Shown piece by piece: positions 14,874 through 23,281 of a stretch of DNA of 33,011 nucleotides. Below the pieces are notes generated by a model. The model saw only the letters and a list, made by a program, of their open reading frames with translations, was not told where the DNA came from and searched no databases. Source of the DNA: an uncultured Eremococcus sp. GTDB taxonomy: Bacteria > Bacillota > Bacilli > Lactobacillales > Aerococcaceae. The stretch lies in contig CALUDO010000010.1 in the NCBI GenBank assembly GCA_943914835.1, positions 1 to 33,011 on the forward strand. Direction: 5' to 3'. The translations under genes were made by a program, and so were the position numbers. Within the stretch, counting starts at the first letter, position 1, and every line of letters begins with the position of its first letter.

Positions 14874-16202
14874 ATGAAAATTGTTATTGTTGGTACAAAC
14901 CATGCGGGTATTCATGCAGCCAATGCGATTTTAGATAATTCTGACCATGAAGTAGTGATGATTGATCGCAACTCTAATCTGTCCTATTTAGGTTGTGGAA
15001 CTGCCCTTTGGGTTGGACGTCAAATCGATGGTTATGATGGCTTGTTCTATACGAACCGTGAAGATTTCGAAGCTAAGGGTGCTCGGATCTTAATGGAAAC
15101 AAGCGTTGATCATGTTGATTTTGACAAAAAAGTGGTTCATGCGGTCACTAAAGATGGTCAAGAACTAGAAGAATCTTATGATAAATTGGTTCTTGCCACA
15201 GGTTCTAGACCAATTTCTCCAAACTTACCAGGAAAAGATTTAGATGGTATCCACTTCTTGAAACTCTTCCAAGAAGGGCAAGCCGTTGATAAAGAAATTT
15301 CCCGTGACGATGTGAAGAAAGTGGCTGTTCTAGGTGCCGGATACATCGGTGTAGAAATTGCAGAAGCGGCTAAACGTCGTGGTAAAGAAGTCATCCTACT
15401 GGATGCCATGGATACATCTTTATCTAACTACTATGACCCTGAATTTGCCAAATTAATGGATGAAAATCTACGCAAAAATGGCATTCAAACTGAATTTGGT
15501 CAAATGGCTCAAGCCTACGAAGGGAAAGACCGGGTAGAAGCCCTTGTCACAGATAAGGGTCGTTATGAAGTGGATATGGTCATCAATGCCATCGGTTTTG
15601 GACCAAACAATGAATTAGGTAAGGATCACTTGAAGTTGTTTGCTAATGGAGCTTACTTGGTTGACCGCCGTCAACAAACATCTGATCCTGATGTTTATGC
15701 TGTCGGTGACTGTGCAACAGTTTATTCTAATGCTCTTCAAGATACAGCTTATATTGCTCTAGCCTCTAATGCCGTTCGTTCAGGTATTGTTGCTGGATCT
15801 AACCTGGCTGGTATTGATATGGAACACGTGGGTGTTCAAGGATCTAACGGTATTTCAATCTTTGGATTAAACTTAGTATCTACCGGATATTCTGTTAAGT
15901 CTGCGGCTCGCTTTGGCTTAGACGTGGACTATGTTGATCATGAAGATACTCAGAAATATCCCTTCATGCCAGAAGATGAGAACGCTGAAGTAAAAATTCG
16001 GATTGTCTTCGAGAAAGACTCTCGTCGGATTGTAGGGGCTCAATTAGCTTCAACCTATGATATGTCAGCGACTATTCATATGTTCTCTCTAGCTATCCAA
16101 CAAGGGGTAACTATTGATACCTTGAAGTTAACTGATTTCTTCTTCTTACCTCACTTCAATCAGGCACACAACTATATCACAATGACTGCTTTGAAAGCTT
16201 AA
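14874..16202 (+). CDS. nox: NADH oxidase (FAD-dependent, probably water-forming)
   Basis: A 442-residue flavoprotein disulfide reductase-type enzyme that oxidises NADH with oxygen, regenerating NAD+ and removing O2 in bacteria without a full respiratory chain. The N-terminal FAD site is VGTNHAGIHAANAI. The redox cysteine is Cys41 in LGCGTALWVG, as in water-forming Nox and CoA-disulfide reductases. NAD binding is in GAGYIGVEIAEAA, the second FAD motif is DVYAVGDCATV, and a C-terminal dimerisation domain is present. AGGAGG lies seven bases before the ATG. The gene is monocistronic with an extended -10 promoter and a strong terminator. CoA-disulfide reductase activity cannot be ruled out from sequence alone, but length and context favour Nox. 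Confidence 0.9.
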   Translation: MKIVIVGTNHAGIHAANAILDNSDHEVVMIDRNSNLSYLGCGTALWVGRQIDGYDGLFYTNREDFEAKGARILMETSVDHVDFDKKVVHAVTKDGQELEESYDKLVLATGSRPISPNLPGKDLDGIHFLKLFQEGQAVDKEISRDDVKKVAVLGAGYIGVEIAEAAKRRGKEVILLDAMDTSLSNYYDPEFAKLMDENLRKNGIQTEFGQMAQAYEGKDRVEALVTDKGRYEVDMVINAIGFGPNNELGKDHLKLFANGAYLVDRRQQTSDPDVYAVGDCATVYSNALQDTAYIALASNAVRSGIVAGSNLAGIDMEHVGVQGSNGISIFGLNLVSTGYSVKSAARFGLDVDYVDHEDTQKYPFMPEDENAEVKIRIVFEKDSRRIVGAQLASTYDMSATIHMFSLAIQQGVTIDTLKLTDFFFLPHFNQAHNYITMTALKA

Positions 16203-16228
16203 TTTGTGATAAATTCTCACAAAAGTAA

Positions 16229-16256
16229 ACCCGCTCAGGAATCTGAGTGGGTTTTT
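16229..16256 (+). terminator. Terminator after nox
   Basis: ACCCGCTCAG (16229-16238) pairs with CTGAGTGGGT (16243-16252), followed by TTTTT. Just upstream sits a separate dyad, TTGTGA (16204-16209) and TCACAA (16217-16222). Confidence 0.9.
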
Positions 16257-16286
16257 CTTTGTGTATTAGAATGAGGCGCAAGATTC

Positions 16287-16318
16287 AAAAAAAGGACCAG
16301 GCTACAACCTGGTCCTTT
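16287..16318 (-). terminator. Terminator of the 52-residue gene, possibly bidirectional
   Basis: AAAGGACCAGG (16291-16301) pairs perfectly with CCTGGTCCTTT (16308-16318). On the minus strand it continues into seven T (plus 16287-16293), 23 bases past the stop codon of the small gene. Confidence 0.85.
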
Positions 16319-16340
16319 AAAAATATATATGTGTGGGAAA

Positions 16341-16499
16341 TTATTTAGAGCGACGGCCTCGTTTAGGCAAAATAAGTGTAGCTTCAGTATAAGTGAAACG
16401 GTTATCTCTTGGGTATAAACCGTGGAAGTTTTCAATCATGTTGCTTTGTGGGCTTAATTTACCCCAGAAATTTTTAGAAAAGAAATGTAATGAAGACAT
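16341..16499 (-). CDS. Uncharacterised 52-residue small protein
   Basis: A short minus-strand reading frame translates to MSSLHFFSKNFWGKLSPQ, then a middle part IENFHGLYPRDNRFTYTEA, and a very basic end LPKRGRRSK. It has all the parts of a real gene. A textbook AAGGAGG (plus 16509-16515) lies nine bases before the ATG, and a strong minus-strand terminator follows. The gap upstream holds a 14-base palindrome. I see no signal peptide or membrane helix, and recognise no family. Aromatic and basic residues could suit RNA, ribosome or membrane-surface binding, but nothing stronger can be said. It lies alone between nox and the trigger-factor-like gene. Confidence 0.7.
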   Translation of the reverse strand: MSSLHFFSKNFWGKLSPQSNMIENFHGLYPRDNRFTYTEATLILPKRGRRSK

Positions 16500-16560
16500 G
16501 TTTATTTTCCTCCTTAATAATTTTTTGACGTGTTGAATTGTTCATCAACTTTCATCTATA

Positions 16561-16574
16561 GTTTACCGGTAAAC
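16561..16574. promoter_or_regulatory. Perfect 14-base palindrome (candidate operator)
   Basis: GTTTACCGGTAAAC is a perfect dyad in the divergent gap between the 52-residue gene and the trigger-factor-like gene. On the minus strand it immediately precedes a -10-like TATAGA (plus 16555-16560), so it would sit inside that promoter's spacer. The cognate regulator is not recognised. Confidence 0.5.
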
Positions 16575-16699
16575 GCGTGATTAGTCTTTATATAGTAGTT
16601 AAAATAATATATTAGTTTCCTTACATTGAAAGCCGTTTTAATGAGTGTTTTTTAAGAATTCTTAGGAATATTTTGTATATGGTGAATTAGTCTCCTGTC

Positions 16700-16728
16700 T
16701 TGTTCAAATGAGGCTTTTAGCTTACAAT
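16700..16728 (+). promoter_or_regulatory. Promoter of the trigger-factor-like / beta-lactamase-like operon
   Basis: TTGTTC (16700-16705) and TACAAT (16723-16728) are separated by 17 bases, about 40 bases before the start codon. Confidence 0.7.
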
Positions 16729-16768
16729 AAGTGGCATAGATTATTAAGAACATAGGAGTGGTCGGTTG

Positions 16769-17506
16769 ATGAAGAGTAGTGTAAGTCATGTGGTTGATTA
16801 TCGGGAGATGAAAATCCCTCAGGACATGTTTGTTATAGAAATTCCTTCATGGCAGGCTGTGGCTCAGCCCTTGATTGATTATGCTAAAAAGGATTATGCC
16901 AGGCTGACTGGGGAAAGCATTGACCAACTCGAGGACGACCATGTGGCAATGCTTGAGATACCGGCTAATTCAATAGCGGAACTTAAACGAATGGGAACGG
17001 AAGTTTATCGGCAGAAGGCCCTAGACCAGCGTTTTTATTTGAAGATTCTTCCTTTGATTCTTTCAAACTATGCGGAGGATTCTAATACTATTCTGAATGA
17101 TCAAGAAGTGGATCAATATGTGACAGAGTACATGGATCGTGTGGCGGCTTATGCAGAGAATGCCCAGATGGACTTGGAAACATACGGTCGGTCAATGATG
17201 GGGATACCAGGGTCTGTGGAAGAAGAATTTCATAAGCGCGCTAAAGAAGACTTTATTTATAAATTAGTGGCCAACCATCTTTTTCAGGACCAGGCCAAGC
17301 AATTAAAGGAAGAAGACTACGATGCCTACATTCAAGCTCAAGTATTGAGTCAAGGTATAGATCCCATTGAACTGAAGGCAGCCATTTCTTTCCAGAATTT
17401 CAAAGAAGGCTATCCTGAAATGACCCTATCCCAAGAAATTTATGACTATTATTATCCCAAAATTCACTTTGAGATTAATCCTCAAGCTGACTTGACCTTA
17501 GATTAG
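16769..17506 (+). CDS. Trigger factor C-terminal-domain-like protein without PPIase or ribosome-binding parts
   Basis: A roughly 245-residue, strongly helical, acidic soluble protein. From about residue 108 the pattern NDQEVDQYVTEYMDRV, QMDLETYGRSMMG, EEEFHKRAKEDFIYKLVANH, then KEEDYDAYIQAQVLSQGID resembles the arm (C-terminal chaperone) domain of trigger factor. In that domain an LDLE(T/A)Y segment is followed by a run of helices ending in a membrane-proximal EEDL-type helix. The ribosome signature and FKBP-type PPIase domain of a 430-residue trigger factor are absent, and there is no signal peptide. It is therefore probably a cytoplasmic holdase or assembly factor; this is family resemblance judged by eye. 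ATG 16769 or TTG 16766 may start translation (AGGAG at 16754-16758). The next gene begins 18 bases after its stop. Confidence 0.7.
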   Translation: MKSSVSHVVDYREMKIPQDMFVIEIPSWQAVAQPLIDYAKKDYARLTGESIDQLEDDHVAMLEIPANSIAELKRMGTEVYRQKALDQRFYLKILPLILSNYAEDSNTILNDQEVDQYVTEYMDRVAAYAENAQMDLETYGRSMMGIPGSVEEEFHKRAKEDFIYKLVANHLFQDQAKQLKEEDYDAYIQAQVLSQGIDPIELKAAISFQNFKEGYPEMTLSQEIYDYYYPKIHFEINPQADLTLD

Positions 17507-17523
17507 AAATAGGAGAATATGTT

Positions 17524-19359
17524 TTGAAAACAAACAAGTGGAAAGAATACGCCTGGATGATAGTCTTATCTATTCTTGTAGTCCTGGCTCTACTTTTAGC
17601 AGTGGATTACCTTATCTTTTCATCGGGGTCATCCTTAACGGAGGGGTTTTTGCCAGATTTTATACAATCGTCATCAGAGTCGGATGACCTTGCCTATCGC
17701 TTGGGGGATATCAATCTGTCTTCGTCTAAAGACCAGCTAGTCCTATCTCTAGATAGCGATGACTTAGAGGTGGGGGTGGCCAACCGGTCTCAGGTGCCCT
17801 TAATGGACCAAGTAGAAGACCAAATGGCTGACCGGCAACCTGACAAGGAATTACCCGAAGATTATCCTGATGCTCAACCATGGTTCTACTACAGTCCTCA
17901 GGTTCCCTTGGATTCTAAGGAGTCGATGGCCCAGGGTCAACGTTTGATTAGTGATGATAGCTTAGAGGACTTTGCTTTCTACCTTGAAGGGCAAGATTTG
18001 AAATTGCTGAAAGACGGGCAAGCCTATTCGGGCTTTCACCATAGTCACTTTGATGGTTGGTCCCTTTATCAGGAAGGGATGATACAAGATTATCAAATCC
18101 CTATATTAACCATGGAGAAGATGTCCCAAGACCGACAAATCATGGCTGACTTAGCCCCTCGCCCCCAAGTGAATCAGATTTATATTGATCGTCCTGCAGA
18201 TAGAGGACACATGGTCGATGTCAAACCAGTCAACGACCATATTCTATACAAGGCTACCGATAAAGTGATATTATCTGCTCCCCCTGGTCTTTCAGGGTCT
18301 AGCTTGGTGACGACGACAGAGAACTTCTATGAGATTCCTATGGAAGTAGTTGAAGAAGCGGAAACCTTTGATGGGACCTGGTTGCACGTCTATATTGGTT
18401 ATGACGAATTAGGTTGGATTGAAAAAGACGAATCTGGTCAGGATTATGTTCCAACCTATTATAGTGAACGAGAATTATTAGATTCAATTGAGTATGCTGT
18501 TGAGGAAGAGCTAGCGAATATTGATGCGATCATTGGAGTGTCTTTCATTAATAATGAGACCATGGCCCAAGTGTCCGTTCAGGACCAGTCATTCTTCCCA
18601 GCATCTACTCAGAAAATATATGTCCTAGGGGAACTATACCACCAATATGCCCATGGCCTCCTTGATCCATATGAAACTTGGGTAACTCTTTACGATGAGA
18701 ATAAGGTTCCAGGAGCCGGCGTTCTTCAGGGCTATCCTGCCGGATCTGCTTTCACTCTGGATGAACTGGTTGATTTGGTTGGAATCTATAGTGACAATAC
18801 GGCGGCTAATATGTTAATTGATGCGGTGGGTGGAGGAGAGATTATCAACCCAGACATTCAACGCCTGGGCCTCTATGGAACTTCTATAAATGGTAAATAC
18901 TATGATGAGACGGCCTTCCTAACCACAACCCCTCACGATGCAGCTCGTTTTTTTGCTCTCTTATATAATGATCGGGTGAATGGAGCACCTTGGGATGAGC
19001 AATTAATTGAGAAGTTCTATTTGAATTCCCATACATTCCTAAGGGCCTATATTCCAGAATCTACCCGAGGATGGAATAAGTCTGGTTTGGGCTATACCGA
19101 GCAGAATGATGTAGCTACTTTTGTGACCCCCTATGGTTCTTATTCGATAGCAGTCTATAGTTCAGATCCTGGCAACCGGGATTATGTGGCTGAACAGATT
19201 GGCTACCTATCTCTGCGGGTTCATGACGTCTTTAATGAGCTCCGATCTAAACTTTGGATTACTGTGGAGGATTCCGATGAAGATGTAGAAGTTAACTCAA
19301 GTTCTATGGAAGAGACAGACCTTGAATTTGAAACGGAAGTAGAAGCTGGGGTAGAATAG
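17524..19359 (+). CDS. Membrane-anchored class A beta-lactamase-like (penicillin-recognising) serine hydrolase
   Basis: A 611-residue surface protein. One membrane anchor (about 9-31, WMIVLSILVVLALLLAVDYL) is followed by an acidic extracellular region to about 235. Next comes an SH3-like segment to about 320 (TWLHVYIGYDELGWIEKDE), then a class A beta-lactamase-like domain. It keeps the active-site triad of motifs: STQK (Ser361, Lys364), SDN (423-425) and KSG (519-521). A very acidic tail follows. Enzymes of this fold include beta-lactamases and peptidoglycan-modifying hydrolases; with SH3-like and membrane-anchor parts, a cell-wall role is likelier than antibiotic resistance. The TTG start is favoured by AGGAG eight bases upstream; the nearby ATG at 17519 opens only a two-codon frame. 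Co-transcribed with the trigger-factor-like gene. Confidence 0.8.
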   Translation: MKTNKWKEYAWMIVLSILVVLALLLAVDYLIFSSGSSLTEGFLPDFIQSSSESDDLAYRLGDINLSSSKDQLVLSLDSDDLEVGVANRSQVPLMDQVEDQMADRQPDKELPEDYPDAQPWFYYSPQVPLDSKESMAQGQRLISDDSLEDFAFYLEGQDLKLLKDGQAYSGFHHSHFDGWSLYQEGMIQDYQIPILTMEKMSQDRQIMADLAPRPQVNQIYIDRPADRGHMVDVKPVNDHILYKATDKVILSAPPGLSGSSLVTTTENFYEIPMEVVEEAETFDGTWLHVYIGYDELGWIEKDESGQDYVPTYYSERELLDSIEYAVEEELANIDAIIGVSFINNETMAQVSVQDQSFFPASTQKIYVLGELYHQYAHGLLDPYETWVTLYDENKVPGAGVLQGYPAGSAFTLDELVDLVGIYSDNTAANMLIDAVGGGEIINPDIQRLGLYGTSINGKYYDETAFLTTTPHDAARFFALLYNDRVNGAPWDEQLIEKFYLNSHTFLRAYIPESTRGWNKSGLGYTEQNDVATFVTPYGSYSIAVYSSDPGNRDYVAEQIGYLSLRVHDVFNELRSKLWITVEDSDEDVEVNSSSMEETDLEFETEVEAGVE

Positions 19360-19395
19360 TTTAATTTACCGCTGTCTAGATAGACACACTTAAGC

Positions 19396-19434
19396 GACCA
19401 TGATGAACCTTTTTAGGTTTATTGTGGTCTTTTT
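19396..19434 (+). terminator. Terminator after the beta-lactamase-like gene
   Basis: GACCATGATGAACC (19396-19409) pairs with GGTTTATTGTGGTC (19416-19429) with one or two mismatches or wobbles, followed by TTTTT. Confidence 0.85.
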
Positions 19435-19530
19435 ATGTGCCGGTCGGATAGAATTTCAGGACAAAGGCTTAATTTTTATGAGAAATAAATGAGAATTATC
19501 CGCGTTAATGATAGTATTTCTCAATGGATT

Positions 19531-19539
19531 TGCTATAAT
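19531..19539 (+). promoter_or_regulatory. Extended -10 promoter of the Lrp/aminotransferase operon
   Basis: TGC followed by TATAAT (19534-19539) forms an extended -10 element 27 bases before the first possible start codon. Confidence 0.6.
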
Positions 19540-19565
19540 GAGGCTTAAGAATTCTAAAGGAGTGA

Positions 19566-20063
19566 ATGCGTCTTATGGATAAACGGGACCAATTATTGAA
19601 ATTGCTTGAGAAGGATAGTCGCCTCACGGTAGCTGAATTGTCTGCCATTCTGGACATGCCTGAAAGTGAGGTGAGTCACCTATTGGAAGAACTTGAACAA
19701 GATCGGGTGATTGTGGGCTACCATACCTTGATAAATTGGGAGAAAACAGATAATGAACAGGTGGAGGCTATGATTGAAGTCAAGGTGAATCCTCAGAAAG
19801 GAAAAGGCTTCGACTTGATTGCCGAGAAACTCTACCAATTTGACCAGGTTCAAGCTGTTTATTTGATGTCAGGGGGTTATGACTTCACGGTTAGTTTGAA
19901 GAAGGGTCCCATGAGAGAAATCGCCCGTTTTGTTTCCAGCCAATTATCAACCATTGAGGAGGTTCAATCCACGACTACCCATGTTATCCTCAAGAAGTAT
20001 AAGGACCACGGAACGCTTTTTGTTGACAAGGGCAAGGATAAAAGAATGGCGGTAAAACAGTAA
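19566..20063 (+). CDS. Lrp/AsnC-family transcriptional regulator (AlaR/YugG-like)
   Basis: A 165-residue regulator with an N-terminal winged helix-turn-helix (DKRDQLLKLLEKDSRLTVAE...MPESEVSHLLEELEQDRVIVGY) and a C-terminal RAM/AsnC ligand-sensing domain (VEAMIEVKV...VYLMSGGYDFTVSL...VQSTTTHVILKKYK). Its stop codon overlaps the start of an aminotransferase by one base. That pairing matches the alaR-alaT (yugG-yugH) operon of B. subtilis, in which AlaR controls the alanine transaminase gene. Autoregulation in response to alanine or a related amino acid is inferred. ATG 19566 is only three bases from AAGGAG and ATG 19575 is twelve; the latter gives the more family-like start MDKRDQ, so the true start is uncertain by three codons. 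Confidence 0.9.
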   Translation: MRLMDKRDQLLKLLEKDSRLTVAELSAILDMPESEVSHLLEELEQDRVIVGYHTLINWEKTDNEQVEAMIEVKVNPQKGKGFDLIAEKLYQFDQVQAVYLMSGGYDFTVSLKKGPMREIARFVSSQLSTIEEVQSTTTHVILKKYKDHGTLFVDKGKDKRMAVKQ

Positions 20064-21223
20064 TGAGTCGATTTTTAAACCAGAAGATTAAAGACATTCA
20101 ACCCTCAGGGATTCGAAAGTTTTTCGATATTGCCAATCACATGGAGAATGTGATTTCTCTGGGAGTGGGGGAGCCTGACTTTGATACTCCTTGGCATGTG
20201 CGGGAGGAAGCTATTGAATCTTTGAATGGGGGTTATACCTTCTATACGGCCAATGCAGGTCTTTTGAAATTAAGAGAAACTATTTCAGACCGCCTCCTGA
20301 GACTTTACGGGGCCAAGTATGATCCAGCTGAAGAAGTTCTGGTAACGGTGGGAGGATCTGAAGCCATTGACCTAGCCATGCGGGCGACCCTTGATTTAGG
20401 AGACCAAGTCCTGATTCCTGATCCATCCTATGTTTCTTATCTTCCTTGTGTCCAATTAGCGGGCGGTGAGCCGGTCTTGGTGCCATTAAAGGAGGAGAAT
20501 GCTTTTAAATTAACCCCCAAAGATTTGGAGGCTGCTATAACACCTCGAACCAAGGCCTTGGTCTTATCTTTCCCGAATAACCCCACAGGGGCAGTGATGA
20601 CTCGGCAAGATTTACAAGCGATTATACCGACGATTATCAAGCATGACCTTCTGGTAGTAACGGATGAAATCTATGCCGATTTAACTTACGGAGGAGACCC
20701 CCATACTTCCTTGATATCCTTTGCAGACCTTCGCGACCGGATTATATATATTTCAGGTTTCTCTAAGGCCTATGCCATGACAGGCTGGCGCTTGGGCTAT
20801 TGTGCTGGCCCTAAGGAAATCATGGAACAAATGACCAAAATCCACCAATACGCAATCATGGCTGCACCCACCATGAGTCAGTATGCTGGAATCGAAGCGC
20901 TCGCTCATGGTGACGAAGATATTGAAGAGATGCGGCAGTCCTACGATGAACGCCGCCGCTTTCTCTTGGCTCAGATGAAACGGTTGGGGATTCCCTGTTT
21001 TGAACCGCAAGGCGCCTTCTACATATTCCCTAATATCTCGCAGTTTGGACTCAGTTCAGAAGATTTTTCTTGGCAATTATTGGAGCGGGAAAATCTGGCT
21101 GTGGTGCCTGGATCAGCTTTTGGCCCAGCAGGGGAGGGCTTCATCCGGATATCTTATGCTTATTCCATTCAAGAATTACGCCTAGCCATTCGCCGTTTAG
21201 AAGCCTTTATTTCTTGTTTATAG
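20063..21223 (+). CDS. Class I/II PLP-dependent aminotransferase (AlaT-like)
   Basis: A 386-residue fold-type I aminotransferase. The pattern SGIRKFFDIAN...ISLGVGEPDFDTP at the N-terminus, SFPNNPTGAVM, VTDEIYADLTYGG, the PLP lysine in SGFSKAYAMTGWRLGY (Lys235) and the substrate-carboxylate arginine in GEGFIRISYAYS are all present. Relatives transfer amino groups among alanine, aspartate, aromatic or branched-chain amino acids and 2-oxoglutarate. The one-base overlap with an upstream Lrp-type regulator points to alanine transaminase (AlaT) by analogy with B. subtilis. Aspartate or aromatic specificity is the main alternative. PepF follows after 25 bases with no terminator, so a three-gene operon is likely. 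Confidence 0.9.
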   Translation: MSRFLNQKIKDIQPSGIRKFFDIANHMENVISLGVGEPDFDTPWHVREEAIESLNGGYTFYTANAGLLKLRETISDRLLRLYGAKYDPAEEVLVTVGGSEAIDLAMRATLDLGDQVLIPDPSYVSYLPCVQLAGGEPVLVPLKEENAFKLTPKDLEAAITPRTKALVLSFPNNPTGAVMTRQDLQAIIPTIIKHDLLVVTDEIYADLTYGGDPHTSLISFADLRDRIIYISGFSKAYAMTGWRLGYCAGPKEIMEQMTKIHQYAIMAAPTMSQYAGIEALAHGDEDIEEMRQSYDERRRFLLAQMKRLGIPCFEPQGAFYIFPNISQFGLSSEDFSWQLLERENLAVVPGSAFGPAGEGFIRISYAYSIQELRLAIRRLEAFISCL

Positions 21224-21248
21224 ATTCAAATAGAAAAGGAGTTACATT

Positions 21249-23051
21249 ATGTCCGCTCAATTACCCTTACGTAAAGATTTAGACCCTCAGTATACCTGGG
21301 ATTTATCCCTTCTCTACCCCAATCAGGAAGCTTATCAGGTGGCTTGCCAAGAATTTTTGGATAAGGTAGCTGCTTTTAAGGAAACATATCAAGGACAGCT
21401 TACAGACCAAGCAAACATTTTGAAAGCCCTGGCTAGCTATGATGAGATTCGGGTGCAAGAGTCTCATTTATCTCATTATGCTACTTTGGGCTATGAAGTA
21501 GATAAGACTAATGAAACTTATGAAGAAAACAATGGCAAGTTCAGTCTCATATCTGAAAGCGTGGAAAAAGACTTGTCCTTCTTCGTTTCTGAATTGAGCT
21601 TGTTAGAAGATGACCGTTTGCATGAATTGGGTCAGACATCAGAAGGGCATGTTTATCAGGCTTTCTTAGACCAAGTTATCCGATCCAAAAAAACACGGTT
21701 AAGTCCAGAGTTAGAGGAATTACTTTCTGGTCTTGGAAATTCTCTCTACTCTAATTATGAATTATATGGCGCCTTGAAGTTCCAGGATATGGTCTTTCAT
21801 GATTTCCAGGTGGAAGGGGAGACCTATCATAATAGCTTTGCTGGCTTTGAACAGGACTATGAAGGACATTCTGACCGCCAGGTTCGCTTAGCTTCTTGGC
21901 AGTCTTTCCATGAGGGGCTAGAGTGGTACCAACATACGGCCGCTCGAAATTATATCCAACACGTGGAAACAGAGAAGAAGGAAGCAAGCCTGAGAGGTTT
22001 TGACTCTGTGATTGATTACTTGTTGTTCGACCAGGAAGTGAGTCGAGAGAATTACAATCAAATCATAGATACTTATACTAAAGACTTTGCTCCAGTCATA
22101 CGTCGGTATGCTAAAATGCTGGCCAAGCAACATGGAATGGATAAGTTATCCCTAGCGGATATTAAGATGACTTTTGCCAAAGGACCAATCACAAAAATTT
22201 CTTATGAGGAAAGCCGTCAAATGATTGAAGAGGCTCTGGCTCCTTTAGGGTCAGAATACATGACTGTCGTGAATCGGGCCTTTGACCAAGCTTGGATTGA
22301 TTATCCGATGAACCAAACCAAGTCTACGGGTGGTTTCTGTGCGAGTGTCTATGATGGGCCTTCTTATATCCTCTTAAATTGGACGGCAGCCCTCAGTGAG
22401 GTTTTGGTCTTGGCTCATGAATTGGGTCACGCTGGACATTTCCAATTAACCCACCAATCACAATCAATTCTCGCGTCAAGCCCCTCTCTTTATTTTGTTG
22501 AGGCTCCATCGACGGCCAATGAAGTAATCATGTGTTCTTATCTACTGAACCAACCTCTGGAAGATAAGGCTAAAGGGGACTTGATTGCAGAGTTTATTTC
22601 AAGAACTTACTTCCATAATATGGTAACCCACCTCCTGGAGGCAGATTATCAACGGAAGGTGTATACAGCAGTAGACCAAGGTCAAGTATTGAATGCAGCT
22701 AAACTTAGAGCCTTCTTCCAAGAGACCCTGGAGAATTTCTGGGGCGACGCGGTAGACATTAATGAAGGAGCTGACTTGACCTGGATGCGTCAACCGCATT
22801 ACTTTATGGGCTTGTATTCCTATACTTATTCGGCCGGTTTGACCATTGGGACCCAAATTGGTCAGAGAATCGCTGCAGGTGACCAAGAAGCGATTCAAGC
22901 TTGGTTAGGCGTTCTAAAGGCAGGAGGCACTCACAAACCACTTGATTTAGCCAAGCAAGCGGGGGTTGATATGTCTGATAAGGCCACCCTCCTATCTACG
23001 GTTGCCTATGTGGACCAGCTCCTAGACCGAATCGAGCAAGCTTATCAATAG
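21249..23051 (+). CDS. pepF: Oligoendopeptidase F (M3 zinc metallopeptidase)
   Basis: A 600-residue cytoplasmic metallopeptidase that cuts medium-length peptides. The zinc motif is HELGH (390-394) in LVLAHELGHAGHFQ, with the downstream EAPSTANEV glutamate as the third ligand, and the C-terminal HYFMGLYSYTYSAGL substrate-binding segment. Length and architecture match the PepF family. The ATG follows AAAAGGAG by seven bases. Peptide turnover next to an amino acid transaminase suggests nitrogen or amino acid recycling. A strong terminator follows. Confidence 0.96.
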   Translation: MSAQLPLRKDLDPQYTWDLSLLYPNQEAYQVACQEFLDKVAAFKETYQGQLTDQANILKALASYDEIRVQESHLSHYATLGYEVDKTNETYEENNGKFSLISESVEKDLSFFVSELSLLEDDRLHELGQTSEGHVYQAFLDQVIRSKKTRLSPELEELLSGLGNSLYSNYELYGALKFQDMVFHDFQVEGETYHNSFAGFEQDYEGHSDRQVRLASWQSFHEGLEWYQHTAARNYIQHVETEKKEASLRGFDSVIDYLLFDQEVSRENYNQIIDTYTKDFAPVIRRYAKMLAKQHGMDKLSLADIKMTFAKGPITKISYEESRQMIEEALAPLGSEYMTVVNRAFDQAWIDYPMNQTKSTGGFCASVYDGPSYILLNWTAALSEVLVLAHELGHAGHFQLTHQSQSILASSPSLYFVEAPSTANEVIMCSYLLNQPLEDKAKGDLIAEFISRTYFHNMVTHLLEADYQRKVYTAVDQGQVLNAAKLRAFFQETLENFWGDAVDINEGADLTWMRQPHYFMGLYSYTYSAGLTIGTQIGQRIAAGDQEAIQAWLGVLKAGGTHKPLDLAKQAGVDMSDKATLLSTVAYVDQLLDRIEQAYQ

Positions 23052-23067
23052 GACAGAGTAAAATATT

Positions 23068-23097
23068 AGACCCTTCCAAAGGAAGGGTCTTTTCTTT
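23068..23097 (+). terminator. Terminator after pepF
   Basis: AGACCCTTCC (23068-23077) pairs with GGAAGGGTCT (23081-23090) across a three-A loop, followed by TTTCTTT. Confidence 0.9.
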
Positions 23098-23281
23098 AGA
23101 TTGCCTATGTTTAAGGGCATTGACCTTAGGGGGAACAAATTCTTTAATTATTTATTGTAACAATATAGATATATTCAAAGTCAGGAATCTGAATAAATAT
23201 TACGCCTATGTAACAAAAATGCCAGTCATATAACGAGAGACCCTAGGAAGTTAAGCCTTATTTACAATGAACTCTGAAGTC

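Noticed and set aside
17519..17527. ATG at 17519 as the start of the beta-lactamase-like gene
   Set aside because: It reads ATG-TTT-TGA and stops at once; the TTG at 17524 is in frame with the protein and at the right distance from AGGAG.
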